Origin: Paenarthrobacter nitroguajacolicus
Lineage (GTDB): Bacteria; Actinomycetota; Actinomycetes; Actinomycetales; Micrococcaceae
Reading direction: 5' to 3'
Length of the DNA: 50,998 nt
NCBI RefSeq assembly: GCF_007786235.1
Contig: NZ_VNFK01000026.1
Span: 1-50,998 of the forward strand
A program made the position numbers and the translations under genes. Below are positions 39,815 to 47,937 of the stretch, one piece after another. Position 1 is the first letter of the stretch. Each line of letters begins with the position of its first letter. The notes beneath the pieces are model-generated. The model did not search any database. It had not been told where the DNA came from and was given only the letters and a program-made list of their open reading frames with translations.

Positions 39815-42058
39815 CTAGGACCGGCGCCACAGCGGGGGATTAACGGACCGTGAACAGTCGGCATTTGATGGTTGCTCCGCACTCCGGAGGACGACGAGTT
39901 GCTGGGTTGCGCGAGTCATTGCCACGTACCGGTCCACGGCACCTTCGATGCCCACTCCGAATCCCTCCGGGTCGATGAGGATCACGAGGTCGAACTCCAG
40001 CCCCTTGGACAGCTCAGGGGTGAGCCACCTGACGCGGTCACGGTCCGAATTCGCGGGCGTTCCCCCGGGCTTCTTGATGACGCATGCGGTCCCTTCACTG
40101 TTCCCGGCAAGCCAGGTGTCCAGGATCGCGGCCAGGTGGTGGGTTGCTCCGTGACCTACGGGGATGCCGCTGCTGCGGACTGATGTGGGCACATTGGCAT
40201 CCGGGAGGGCGGCCCGAATCACGGGCTCCGCTTCCGCCATGACCTCTTCCGGCGTGCGGTAGTTGATGCTGAGCCCCGCCAGCGTCACGTTGCCCATGCC
40301 TACCCTCTTGAGACGCTCGTCCCAGGACTCCGTGAACCCGTGCCGGGCTTGGGCGCGGTCCCCCACCACAGTGAAACTCCTGGAGGGACAGCGAAACAGC
40401 AGCATCCGCCACTCCGCATCCGTCAGCTCTTGGGCCTCGTCCACCACAATGTGCGCGAACGGCCCGGCGAGAACATCCGGATCGACTGGTTCCAAGGCCT
40501 CGTCATCCACGAGCTTGTCCCGCATGTCATCGCCGCGCAGCATGTACATCTCCATGTTTTCGGAGTCGTCAGCTGCTATCAGGTCATCCACCACGCGGTC
40601 CATGAGTTCGCGTTCGGTTGCTTGCAAGGCCTCCTGCTTTCTCCGTCGCTGGGAGGCTTGGGGGTCGCCCAGCCGTTGACGGGCCGCGTCCAAGAGCGGC
40701 AAGTCTGCGGTGGTCCAGGCGGCGGGGTCCTGGCGTTGCAGCTTGGCAATGTCTTCCGGCTGCAGCCATGGCGCACACAGGCGTAGATAGGCGGGCACCC
40801 GCCACAGGTCAGCCACCAACAGGGCGTAATCGAGGATCGGCCACGCCCTGTTGAATGCCTCCTGCAGCCCGGCGTTGTGGGACAACGACCTCCGGAGCAC
40901 ATTCCCGGGGAGGTCGTGCTCGTCCAGCTTGTCGGCAAGGACGGCCAGCAGGGCCTCCCAGACGTCGTCACGTGCCTCGTTATGCGGTGTTCCCGGCTCT
41001 GCTGCGTCAAACGCCTCGGCCCAGTCTTCGCTGCTGAGCCGGACGTCGGCGTAGGGCGTTTCGACTTCCGTTTCCTCGGATGGCGGCTTCTCGTAGAACC
41101 TCACGGCGGACTCAATCGCCTTCACCATCTCAACGGACGACTTGAGCCGGGCCACCTCCGGATCGCTGTCGACGGCGGCCACGGCACCTTCCGGGACCAG
41201 GTCCTTCAGCGTGCAGGTCTGAACTCCTTCCTCCCCCAGGCTTGGAAGGACGTCGGCCACGTAGGCGAGGTAGTGCTGGTGCGGACCCACGAACAGGACG
41301 TCGCTCCGTCGAGGATTGCTGCGATGGCTCAGCCGGGGATCCGAGTAGAGCAGATAAGCCGTCCGGTGTAAGGCGACCACGGTCTTACCGGTACCCGGAC
41401 CGCCGTCCACCACCAACGCCCCACGCGAGCCCGCGCGAATGATCTGGTTCTGGTCGGCTTGAATGGTGCCCAACACGTCCCGCATCCGCGGTGAGCGGCT
41501 GCTGCCCAGGCTGGCGATAAACGCGGACTGGTCATCCAGGGCTGCGTTGGCTTCCAGTCCGTCAGCGGTGAAGACTTCGTCCCAGTAGTCACTGATCCGG
41601 CCGCGTGTCCAGCGGTAACGTCGGCGACTCACCAAACCCATGGGGTTGGCGTGGGTTGCCCCGAAGAACGGTTCGGCCGCTGGGGACCGCCAGTCGATCA
41701 GGAGCCTGCGCCCCTCGTTGTCGGTGAGGCCCAACCTCCCGACGTACACCGGCTCGGGGTTGTCGGCGCTGACCATACGACCCAGGCAAAGATCCAATCC
41801 AAAGCGGCGGAGCGCACGGAGCCGCGCAGTGAGCCGGTGGATCTCCTGATCCCGGTCCGACGCCGCTTGGCCTCGGCCACCAGGCAGCTTACGAGTGATA
41901 TCCAGTCGGCTGGATATCTCGGCAATGGATTCGGAGAGGCTCGCGGCAATTGCCTCGAATTGCTGTTCATCACGGCTGATCAACTCAGGATCCGCCTTGC
42001 GTGCGAGGTGTTCCGGAAGGGCGAAAGCGCTGGTTTTCAGTGGGCTGGTTTCGGGCAT
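39815..42058 (-). CDS. helR: HelD/HelR-type RNA polymerase recycling ATPase
   Basis: This 747-residue SF1 (UvrD-like) ATPase matches the actinobacterial HelD family. It has an N-terminal coiled-coil that would enter the RNA polymerase secondary channel (residues about 20-95), Walker A in VVDGGPGTGKTVVALHRTAYLL, Walker B in HIVVDEAQELTDAEW, motif III VVGDRAQARHG and helicase motifs near LSKGLEFDLVILIDPEGFG and YVAMTRATQQLVVL. The family removes stalled polymerase from DNA; HelR members also displace rifamycin and give resistance. The upstream palindrome matching the rifamycin-associated element supports HelR. An AAGGGAG ribosome site precedes the ATG. Confidence 0.88.
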   Translation of the reverse strand: MPETSPLKTSAFALPEHLARKADPELISRDEQQFEAIAASLSESIAEISSRLDITRKLPGGRGQAASDRDQEIHRLTARLRALRRFGLDLCLGRMVSADNPEPVYVGRLGLTDNEGRRLLIDWRSPAAEPFFGATHANPMGLVSRRRYRWTRGRISDYWDEVFTADGLEANAALDDQSAFIASLGSSRSPRMRDVLGTIQADQNQIIRAGSRGALVVDGGPGTGKTVVALHRTAYLLYSDPRLSHRSNPRRSDVLFVGPHQHYLAYVADVLPSLGEEGVQTCTLKDLVPEGAVAAVDSDPEVARLKSSVEMVKAIESAVRFYEKPPSEETEVETPYADVRLSSEDWAEAFDAAEPGTPHNEARDDVWEALLAVLADKLDEHDLPGNVLRRSLSHNAGLQEAFNRAWPILDYALLVADLWRVPAYLRLCAPWLQPEDIAKLQRQDPAAWTTADLPLLDAARQRLGDPQASQRRRKQEALQATERELMDRVVDDLIAADDSENMEMYMLRGDDMRDKLVDDEALEPVDPDVLAGPFAHIVVDEAQELTDAEWRMLLFRCPSRSFTVVGDRAQARHGFTESWDERLKRVGMGNVTLAGLSINYRTPEEVMAEAEPVIRAALPDANVPTSVRSSGIPVGHGATHHLAAILDTWLAGNSEGTACVIKKPGGTPANSDRDRVRWLTPELSKGLEFDLVILIDPEGFGVGIEGAVDRYVAMTRATQQLVVLRSAEQPSNADCSRSVNPPLWRRS

Positions 42059-42114
42059 GGCACGACTCCCTTTTCCGTGGGTGATGGGGTTCGTGGATCA
42101 ATTGTTCGGCACCA

Positions 42115-42138
42115 GGGGGCCCTTGCCGCAAGCCCCCC
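42115..42138 (-). promoter_or_regulatory. Rifamycin-associated element (RAE)-like palindrome
   Basis: Read on the minus strand the element contains GGGGCTTGCGGCAAG followed by GGCCCC. I recall the RAE consensus as GGGGCTTGCGGCAAGGCCC, so 15 consecutive bases agree and one G is added. It lies 57-80 bp before the helR start. In other actinobacteria this element is found upstream of rifamycin-resistance genes and is needed for their induction by rifamycins. Confidence 0.8.
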
Positions 42139-42151
42139 TGTGCGTTATAAA
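42123..42151 (+). promoter_or_regulatory. Plus-strand promoter overlapping the RAE
   Basis: TTGCCG (42123-42128), exactly 17 bp, TATAAA (42146-42151). The -35 is the centre of the RAE-like palindrome. Initiation is expected near 42157-42160, at the first base of a terminator hairpin. On the minus strand the same centre reads TTGCGG, with AACAAT 19 bp downstream as a weaker candidate -10 toward helR. Confidence 0.55.
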
Positions 42152-42159
42152 TTGAATAT

Positions 42160-42185
42160 GGAAGGGATAGTTCCCTTCCTTTTTT
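42160..42185 (+). terminator. Promoter-proximal intrinsic terminator hairpin
   Basis: GGAAGGGA (42160-42167), loop TAGT, TCCCTTCC (42172-42179), then TTTTTT (42180-42185). The stem is perfect and the T-run is only on the plus strand. No plus-strand gene ends upstream; the next plus gene, a methyltransferase, starts at 42233. It is therefore either an attenuator for that gene or the end of a tiny RNA started at the RAE promoter. Confidence 0.85.
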
Positions 42186-42232
42186 GTGCCCATTCGCCCG
42201 ATGAATGCAGCCCGGAACTGTAGGGTGGGCGG

Positions 42233-42973
42233 ATGCTTCCACAAATGACCGGAGCCCAGCTCTCAGACCTCTATGATGCCGAGAACCAATGGGCGGCGGA
42301 TGACGACTTCTTCCTGGGTTTCGTGAATGAGCGGCCCCACAGCCGGGTGCTGGATCTGGGTTGCGGCACGGGCCGGGTCAGCCTCGCCGTTGCGGCCGCA
42401 GGCCATCGCGTTGTCGGCATCGACCCCAACATCAACTCCCTTGCGGCAGCTCGCGGGAAACGCGGCGCTGAGGACGTGACGTGGATCGACGGCACGTCGG
42501 CTCAGATCCCCGAAGATGAAGTCTTCGACGTCGCGATCATGACGGCGCACGTCGCCCAGGCGATTACTCACGACGCCGATTGGTCCCGCACACTTGCCGA
42601 CGTACACCGGGCACTGGTACCCGGCGGACGATTGGCCTTCGATTCCCGTGATCCTGCTGCTCGAGCGTGGGAGCGTTGGACACCAGCCGATACACGAGCC
42701 ACCCGGACCCTCCCCGATGGGTCAGCCGTGGAAACCTGGATTGGCGAAACCGTGGAGGAGTCGGGGTTGGTCACCTTCACAGAGCACCGCGTCAGCGCCG
42801 GTCATCCCGAGGACGCCGAAACCTCAGTCCTGAAGTTCCGCACAGAGGAACAGCTGCGGCACGATCTCTGCACGGCCGGCTTCACGGTTGAGCGGATCCT
42901 GGGTGGATGGGCCGGGGAGGAAGTCGGCAGCGGGCACGGCGAACTGATCGTCGTTGCCCGCAAACCCCACTAG
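42233..42973 (+). CDS. Class I SAM-dependent methyltransferase
   Basis: This 246-residue protein has the SAM-binding motif I VLDLGCGTGRVSLAVAAAG with the acidic loop VVGIDPN, motif II VFDVAIMTAHVAQAI and motif III ALVPGGRLAFDSRDP. The layout is that of small-molecule methyltransferases of the UbiE/Methyltransf_11-25 type; the substrate is not evident. The C-terminal half is beta-rich (VTFTEHRVSAGHPEDAE). Its stop codon interlocks with that of the convergent serS. The leader contains the terminator hairpin. Confidence 0.9.
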   Translation: MLPQMTGAQLSDLYDAENQWAADDDFFLGFVNERPHSRVLDLGCGTGRVSLAVAAAGHRVVGIDPNINSLAAARGKRGAEDVTWIDGTSAQIPEDEVFDVAIMTAHVAQAITHDADWSRTLADVHRALVPGGRLAFDSRDPAARAWERWTPADTRATRTLPDGSAVETWIGETVEESGLVTFTEHRVSAGHPEDAETSVLKFRTEEQLRHDLCTAGFTVERILGGWAGEEVGSGHGELIVVARKPH

Positions 42974-44250
42974 AGAACCGGCAAAACCTCAAGCCCGCCG
43001 AGGTACTTCTGCAGCGCCTTGGGAACGTTGACGGAGCCATCCGGGTTCTGGTGGTGCTCAAGGATGGCCACGATCCAGCGCGTGGTGGCCAGCGTGCCGT
43101 TCAACGTTGCAACGGCACGGGTTCCCTTGGCTACGCCTTCGTCGTTGACCACGCGTTCGCGGATGTTGAGGCGGCGAGCCTGGAACGTGGTGCAGTTGGA
43201 GGTCGAGGTGAGCTCGCGGTAGGCGTTCTGCGTGGGCACCCAGGCTTCGCAGTCGAACTTGCGGGCTGCGGACATGCCCAGGTCACCGGCGGCGGTGTCG
43301 ATCACGCGGTAGGGAAGCTCGCACTTGGCCAGCATTTCCTCTTCCCAGGCCAGCAGGCGCTCGTGCTCGGCGGCTGCTTCTTCAACCGTGGTGTAGATGA
43401 ACATCTCCACCTTGTTGAACTGGTGCACACGGATGATGCCGCGGGTGTCCTTGCCGTGCGAACCAGCCTCGCGGCGGTAGCAGGAGCTCTGGCCGGCGTA
43501 GCGGATGGGGCCAGCGGAGAGGTCCAGGATTTCGTCGGCGTGGTAGCCGGCCAGGGCCACTTCCGAGGTTCCCACAAGGTAAAGGTCGTCTTCAGCCAGA
43601 CGGTAGATCTCGGCGTCGTGCTTTACATCAAAACCGGTACCCTGCATGGTCTCGGGGCGCACCAAAGTGGGGGTGATCATGGGGACGAATCCGGCGTCGA
43701 TGGCCTGTTCCATGGCCATCTGCAGCAGCGCCATTTCCAGCCGGGCGCCAACGCCACGGAGGAAGTAGAAGCGCGAGCCGGAAACCTTGGCGCCACGCTC
43801 CATGTCGATCGCGCCGATCAGTTCGCCGATTTCCAGGTGGTCCTTCGGCTCGAAGTCGGTGAATTCACGCGGGGTGCCCACCGTCTTGACCACCACGTAG
43901 TCGTCCTCGCCGCCCTCGGGCACGCCGTCCACCACCAGGTTGGGGATGACGCGCAGGAGTTCATCCCGCTTGGCCTGCGCGGCTTCGGCCTCGGCGGAAG
44001 CGGCCTTGACCGAGTTGGCCAGTTCCTTGACCTCTGCCAGCAGCGCCTGCTTTTCCTCGCCCTTGGCTTGTGCCACCTTCTTGCCGAACGCGTTCTGCTC
44101 CGCGCGGAGGGTTTCGTGGCGGATCAGAGCAGCGCGGCGGGAAGAGTCAGCGGAGATGATCGCGTCCACAACGGACTCGTCGGCGCCACGGGCGCGCTGG
44201 CTGGCACGGAACTTGTCCGGATTTTCGCTGAGGTCTTTTACGTCGATCAC
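42970..44250 (-). CDS. serS: Seryl-tRNA synthetase
   Basis: SerS charges tRNA-Ser and tRNA-Sec. The 426-residue product has the N-terminal coiled-coil arm (about residues 30-110: AEQNAFGKKVAQAKGEEKQ) and the class II catalytic motifs: LVRPETMQGTGF before motif 2, SSCYRREAGSHGKDTRG, FNKVEMF and motif 3 GTLATTRWIVAILEHHQ. The start is GTG at 44250 (VIDVKDLSEN), the usual SerS N-terminus; a second GTG precedes it by one codon. It is divergent from the diacylglycerol kinase gene. Confidence 0.97.
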   Translation of the reverse strand: MIDVKDLSENPDKFRASQRARGADESVVDAIISADSSRRAALIRHETLRAEQNAFGKKVAQAKGEEKQALLAEVKELANSVKAASAEAEAAQAKRDELLRVIPNLVVDGVPEGGEDDYVVVKTVGTPREFTDFEPKDHLEIGELIGAIDMERGAKVSGSRFYFLRGVGARLEMALLQMAMEQAIDAGFVPMITPTLVRPETMQGTGFDVKHDAEIYRLAEDDLYLVGTSEVALAGYHADEILDLSAGPIRYAGQSSCYRREAGSHGKDTRGIIRVHQFNKVEMFIYTTVEEAAAEHERLLAWEEEMLAKCELPYRVIDTAAGDLGMSAARKFDCEAWVPTQNAYRELTSTSNCTTFQARRLNIRERVVNDEGVAKGTRAVATLNGTLATTRWIVAILEHHQNPDGSVNVPKALQKYLGGLEVLPVL

Positions 44251-44362
44251 CACACAAGAGTATCGAATCAGCCGCGGATTTCCGGCCCGGGACGGGTAAA
44301 GGCGGGCCGCTCCAAGGGGGAGGCAAAGGCAGCACTGCCCAGGAGGATAGTGTTGGAGCACC

Positions 44363-45424
44363 ATGAGCGACTGGATCCTGTACGTGATTCTCGCTGGGGG
44401 CGTGGCGTTTGCCGTCTCCAGTTGGTGGGGTGTGCGCCGATTGAAAGCCCGGCACATCAGGAGCGCGGTGCGGGAGGACGCCCACAAGCCAGGCGCGGGG
44501 GACCAGAAAGTTGCCGTGATCCTCAACCCCGTGAAGAACAACGCGGCGGAAGCTCGGCAGGCGATCATCGACGCCTGCGAACTCGCCGGTTGGGATGCCC
44601 CCACCTTTTTTGAAACCACCGTGGATGACCCGGGTTACGGCCAGTCCCGGCAGGCTTTGGCGCACGGCGCCGACGTCGTTTTGGCGTGCGGGGGCGACGG
44701 CACAGTCCGCGTAGTGGCTGAGTGCCTGGCGCACAAGAACGTTGCGATGGGCCTCATCCCGCTGGGCACGGGAAACCTGCTGGCACGCAACGTCGACCTG
44801 GACGTGACCAACATGGAGGACTGCATCCAGACTGCCTTGTTTGGGCATCAGCGGTTCATTGACACCGCCACCATGAACATCGCCAACAGCATCACCGGTG
44901 AAGCATCTGCCCACACCTTCCTGGTCATCGCCGGGATGGGCCTGGATGCCGAGGTTGTTGGGGACACCAAGGAAGACCTCAAGAAGACAGTTGGCTGGCT
45001 GGCTTACACGGAGGCCGGTGTCCGTCACCTGCCCGGCCGCCGCAAACGGGTCACCATCACCATGGATGATCAACCGGAGCAGGCCCGGAAGATCCGCAGC
45101 GTGCTCTTTGCCAACTGCGGCTTGATTCCCGGGGGTATCGACTTCATTCCCCAAGCCATGGTGGACGACGGCATGCTGGACATCGTGGTCATGAGCCCGC
45201 GCAGTGCGTTCGGCTGGCTTTTGATGTACACAAAGGTCCTGTTCAAGCACAACCGCAACCTGCCCATGATGAGCTTCTACCGCTCAGGGAAAGTCACCAT
45301 CAGCAGCCAGGAACCCATGGCTACACAGCTCGACGGCGACCCCTCCGGTGAAGCGACAGAGGTCACCGTACGCGTGCAACCAGGCTCCCTGCTGGTCCGG
45401 GTGCCCAAGGCCAAAATCGCTTAG
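44363..45424 (+). CDS. Diacylglycerol/lipid kinase family protein
   Basis: This 353-residue protein has an N-terminal membrane helix (WILYVILAGGVAFAVSSWW). The lipid-kinase catalytic domain follows: VAVILNPVKNNAAEAR, the nucleotide site VLACGGDGTVRVVAECL and LIPLGTGNLLARNVDLD. It has the C-terminal beta-domain (VAGMGLDAEV-type, then PGGIDFIPQAMVDDGMLDIV). By family it phosphorylates diacylglycerol or a related lipid such as undecaprenol; which one is unknown. GGAG lies 6 nt before the ATG. Its stop codon interlocks with that of the small convergent gene. Confidence 0.92.
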   Translation: MSDWILYVILAGGVAFAVSSWWGVRRLKARHIRSAVREDAHKPGAGDQKVAVILNPVKNNAAEARQAIIDACELAGWDAPTFFETTVDDPGYGQSRQALAHGADVVLACGGDGTVRVVAECLAHKNVAMGLIPLGTGNLLARNVDLDVTNMEDCIQTALFGHQRFIDTATMNIANSITGEASAHTFLVIAGMGLDAEVVGDTKEDLKKTVGWLAYTEAGVRHLPGRRKRVTITMDDQPEQARKIRSVLFANCGLIPGGIDFIPQAMVDDGMLDIVVMSPRSAFGWLLMYTKVLFKHNRNLPMMSFYRSGKVTISSQEPMATQLDGDPSGEATEVTVRVQPGSLLVRVPKAKIA

Positions 45425-45651
45425 ACAGCGCCTCTGTCAGGCTGCGCTGCGGTCTTCTCGGCTTCTTCAGCCGCCGCCTTGGCCGCCGCACGGGCCTCGG
45501 ACTGCTCCTTGATCATGGCTTGTTCTTCTTCAAAGCGCAGGCGATCCGCACGATCAGCTTCGTCGCCGTCCCAGTCATCGTTGTTTTCACTTGAGGGCTT
45601 GGGATTGACGATCATGCCCTGGCCGTCTTTGTCATCGCTGTGGACAGTCAT
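45421..45651 (-). CDS. Small acidic hypothetical protein
   Basis: This 76-residue soluble protein is rich in Asp, Glu and Ala. Its N-terminal half is disordered and acidic (NNDDWDGDEADRADRLRF) and its C-terminal half is a single charged helix (KEQSEARAAAKAAAEEAEK). The ATG at 45651 follows AAGGGAG by 5 nt; another ATG ten codons upstream has no such site. No known domain. The overlap of its stop with that of the diacylglycerol kinase and the good ribosome site suggest it is a real gene. Confidence 0.7.
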   Translation of the reverse strand: MTVHSDDKDGQGMIVNPKPSSENNDDWDGDEADRADRLRFEEEQAMIKEQSEARAAAKAAAEEAEKTAAQPDRGAV

Positions 45652-45675
45652 GACCGCTCCCTTCGTTTGGTATTC

Positions 45676-45692
45676 ATCCATCGTTTATGGAT
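45676..45692. promoter_or_regulatory. Inverted repeat upstream of the small acidic gene
   Basis: ATCCAT (45676-45681) and ATGGAT (45687-45692) are perfect arms around a 5-bp spacer, 25-41 bp before the chosen start. It is a possible operator or leader hairpin, with no regulator in sight. Confidence 0.3.
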
Positions 45693-45766
45693 CAGGCAAG
45701 CATACGCACACTTGCATGGCTGCGAAAGGGGTTGAAGCGTCAATGATTTGCCGCCCCGCGGCGTCG

Positions 45767-46696
45767 CTATTGGCCCTTGAGAATCGAATCAACCCACGCA
45801 TGGGCCGAGGCGAAGGCAGCGTCCGAAGTATGCGGAGCAACGACGGCCGCCTGCCTGTCCGCGCGGGCGTAGGAGCCCAGGAACCGCGTTGCCGGGCTGA
45901 TCCTGTGCAGGCCGGCCAGGGCGTCAGCCACGCGTGAGTCCGAGGCGTGACCGTCGGCGTCGATGCTGAAGAAATAGTGGCCCAGGTACTGTCCGGTGGG
46001 GCGCGATTCGATGCGGCTCAGGTTCACTCCGCGGGAGGCGAACTGGTCCAGGATTTCCATGAGCGCACCGGGATGGTCCTCGGGCAGCGGCACTACAACC
46101 GTGGTCTTGTCCGCGCCGGTGCGTTCCGGCAGCAGTCCCGGCCGACTCACCAGGATGAACCGGGTGACTGCATCAGGATTGTCACCAATGTTCTCGGCCA
46201 GGATGTTGAGGCCGGGCTGTTCGGCGGCGATCAACGGAGCGCAAATGGCGGCCTCATAGTGTGCATCCTCGTCCAGCAGGCCCATGGCAGATGCTGCCGT
46301 GGACGACCCGGGAACATAGTCGGCGTTGGGCAGGTGCTCATCCACCCACAGGCGGCACTGCGCCCACGCGTGGCCGTGCGTCGAGATCCGCTTGATGTCG
46401 GAAAGTTCGACGCCGGGCCTCGCCACGAGCACGAAGGTAATGGGAACAAGGGCCTCTCGGATGATCCGAAGCTCCTGGCCCGTGGCAATCGCGTCCAGTG
46501 TGGCGGTCACCCCGCCTTCCACCGAGTTTTCGATGGGAACCATTGCTGCGTCAGCTTCGCCGACCCTAACCCGTTCCAGTGCCGTGTTCACGTTGGTGCA
46601 AGGAATCCGGGTGGCGTCGGCAGCACCCGGAACCTGCATGAGGGCAGCCTCGGTGAAGGTCCCCTCGGGGCCGAGGAAGGTATACGTAGCTGACAT
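45767..46696 (-). CDS. pheA: Prephenate dehydratase
   Basis: PheA converts prephenate to phenylpyruvate for phenylalanine synthesis. The 309-residue monofunctional enzyme has YTFLGPEGTFTEAAL, VPIENSVEGGVTATLDA and the catalytic Thr-Arg-Phe in AVTRFILVSRPG. A C-terminal ACT domain (PGALMEILDQFASRGVNLSR followed by IESRPTG) gives feedback control by phenylalanine. No chorismate mutase domain is fused. The ribosome site is AAGGAATATTGG. Confidence 0.96.
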   Translation of the reverse strand: MSATYTFLGPEGTFTEAALMQVPGAADATRIPCTNVNTALERVRVGEADAAMVPIENSVEGGVTATLDAIATGQELRIIREALVPITFVLVARPGVELSDIKRISTHGHAWAQCRLWVDEHLPNADYVPGSSTAASAMGLLDEDAHYEAAICAPLIAAEQPGLNILAENIGDNPDAVTRFILVSRPGLLPERTGADKTTVVVPLPEDHPGALMEILDQFASRGVNLSRIESRPTGQYLGHYFFSIDADGHASDSRVADALAGLHRISPATRFLGSYARADRQAAVVAPHTSDAAFASAHAWVDSILKGQ

Positions 46697-46726
46697 CCAA
46701 TATTCCTTGCTGGTTATATACGTGGG

Positions 46727-47053
46727 CTACAAAACTACCGGCTTGAGGCCATTGTCGGACACCATAGGCTTGCCTGCTTCGAACCACATATCCATGCCGC
46801 CGGCCACGTTCACCGCGGAGTAGCCCTGCCCCACCAGCCACTGCACGGCCCGGAAGGACCGGCCACCGGTGCGGCAGATAATGAAGAGGTCGTCGTCCGG
46901 ATCAAGTTCGTCCAGGCGTGCCGGCAGCTGGTCCATGGGGATGTGGCGCGCGCCTTCCACGTGGCCAGCCACCCATTCGTAGTCTTCGCGGACGTCCAGG
47001 ATGCTGGCGTCGGCCGGAATGTCGCCCACAGGCACGGTTTCGAAGTCGCTCAT
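46727..47053 (-). CDS. Rhodanese-like domain protein
   Basis: This 108-residue single-domain sulfurtransferase-like protein has ASILDVREDYEWVAGHVEGA near the N-terminus and the active-site loop IICRTGGRSFRAVQWL with the persulfide-carrying Cys. GYSAVNVAGGMDMW follows as in the family. The ATG at 47053 has a GAAGGAC site. It lies 30 bp upstream of pheA and is probably cotranscribed, though no functional link is obvious. Confidence 0.92.
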   Translation of the reverse strand: MSDFETVPVGDIPADASILDVREDYEWVAGHVEGARHIPMDQLPARLDELDPDDDLFIICRTGGRSFRAVQWLVGQGYSAVNVAGGMDMWFEAGKPMVSDNGLKPVVL

Positions 47054-47193
47054 GGCGGGTCCTTCCCATCGATTAAGGTCAGCATCCAGCCTAGTCCCCA
47101 AGCGGGACACTGTGCCTGCGCTTGCGAACGGTTGCCCGGACGTTAAGACTGGGACCCAAGCACTCCCCCGCGATCAGCTTTAAGGAGTAACCC

Positions 47194-47937
47194 ATGGCTG
47201 CTGGGCAACCCACCATTCTGGCGACATCCGGCGGATACAAATCGGGCGACCGTACCAGGATCGAGTTCAACCACTTGATGCACTACGCCGTGGAACTGTC
47301 CGGGGTCTCCGGCCGCGCGCCCCGGGTTACGCACATCGGGACGGCATCCGGCGATCAGCGATGGTGGGCCGCGGAAATGGATCAGGCTGCACGCATTGCG
47401 GGATTCGACTTCAGCCACCTCAACCTCTTCACCATGCCCAATATCGAGGACCCAGAGGCGCACCTTCTTGAACAGGACGTTGTCTGGGTGAATGGCGGCT
47501 CCGTAGTGAACCTGCTTGCCGTTTGGCGTGCGCACGGACTGGACCGGATCCTCCGAAAGGCATGGGAGGGCGGCGTAGTGCTGGCCGGAGTCTCCGCAGG
47601 TTCCATCTGCTGGTTCCAGGGCGGGGTGACGGATTCGTTCGGACCTGAACTGCGCCCTGTCACCAACGCCTTGGGCTTCCTTCCCTACGGCAACGGCGTC
47701 CACTACGACTCGGAACCGCGCCGCGCGCCGGCCATCCATAAGCTGGTGGCCAGCGGAACGCTGGGCGAAACGCACTGCACGGACGACGGCGTTGGACTGG
47801 TTTACCGGGGAACCGAGCTAGTGGAGGTGGTGTCCGAAGTGAAGAACAAGGCCGCTTTCCGGGTCACCGCCGGCGCTGGCGAGAGCGTGGACGCTGTTGC
47901 TGTGGAGGAACGGTTGGAGTCGCGTTTCCTTGGTTGA
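47194..47937 (+). CDS. Peptidase E-like protein (S51 family)
   Basis: This 247-residue protein of the dipeptidase E family has the nucleophile elbow LAGVSAGSICWFQGG. WVNGGSVVNLLAVWRAHG lies upstream and ALGFLPYGNGVHYDSEPRR downstream, as in the family. PepE cleaves Asp-X dipeptides in the cytoplasm; some S51 members have other roles. An AAGGAG ribosome site lies 6 nt before the ATG. It overlaps the amidase gene, so both are probably made together. Confidence 0.9.
   Translation: MAAGQPTILATSGGYKSGDRTRIEFNHLMHYAVELSGVSGRAPRVTHIGTASGDQRWWAAEMDQAARIAGFDFSHLNLFTMPNIEDPEAHLLEQDVVWVNGGSVVNLLAVWRAHGLDRILRKAWEGGVVLAGVSAGSICWFQGGVTDSFGPELRPVTNALGFLPYGNGVHYDSEPRRAPAIHKLVASGTLGETHCTDDGVGLVYRGTELVEVVSEVKNKAAFRVTAGAGESVDAVAVEERLESRFLG

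Noticed and set aside
44251..44362. T-box riboswitch in front of serS
   Set aside because: The serS leader is short and I see no T-box consensus or specifier stem.
42907..44613. 568-codon open frame on the plus strand, opposite serS
   Set aside because: It is antisense to an intact seryl-tRNA synthetase with all motifs, and its translation is rich in Gly, His, Val and Asp without any domain. High GC keeps stops rare in the shadow frame.
45730..45766. GC-rich GCCGC/GCGGC hairpin near the pheA 3' end
   Set aside because: Only a 5-bp stem with a 3-nt loop and no T-run on the minus strand; too weak to call a terminator.
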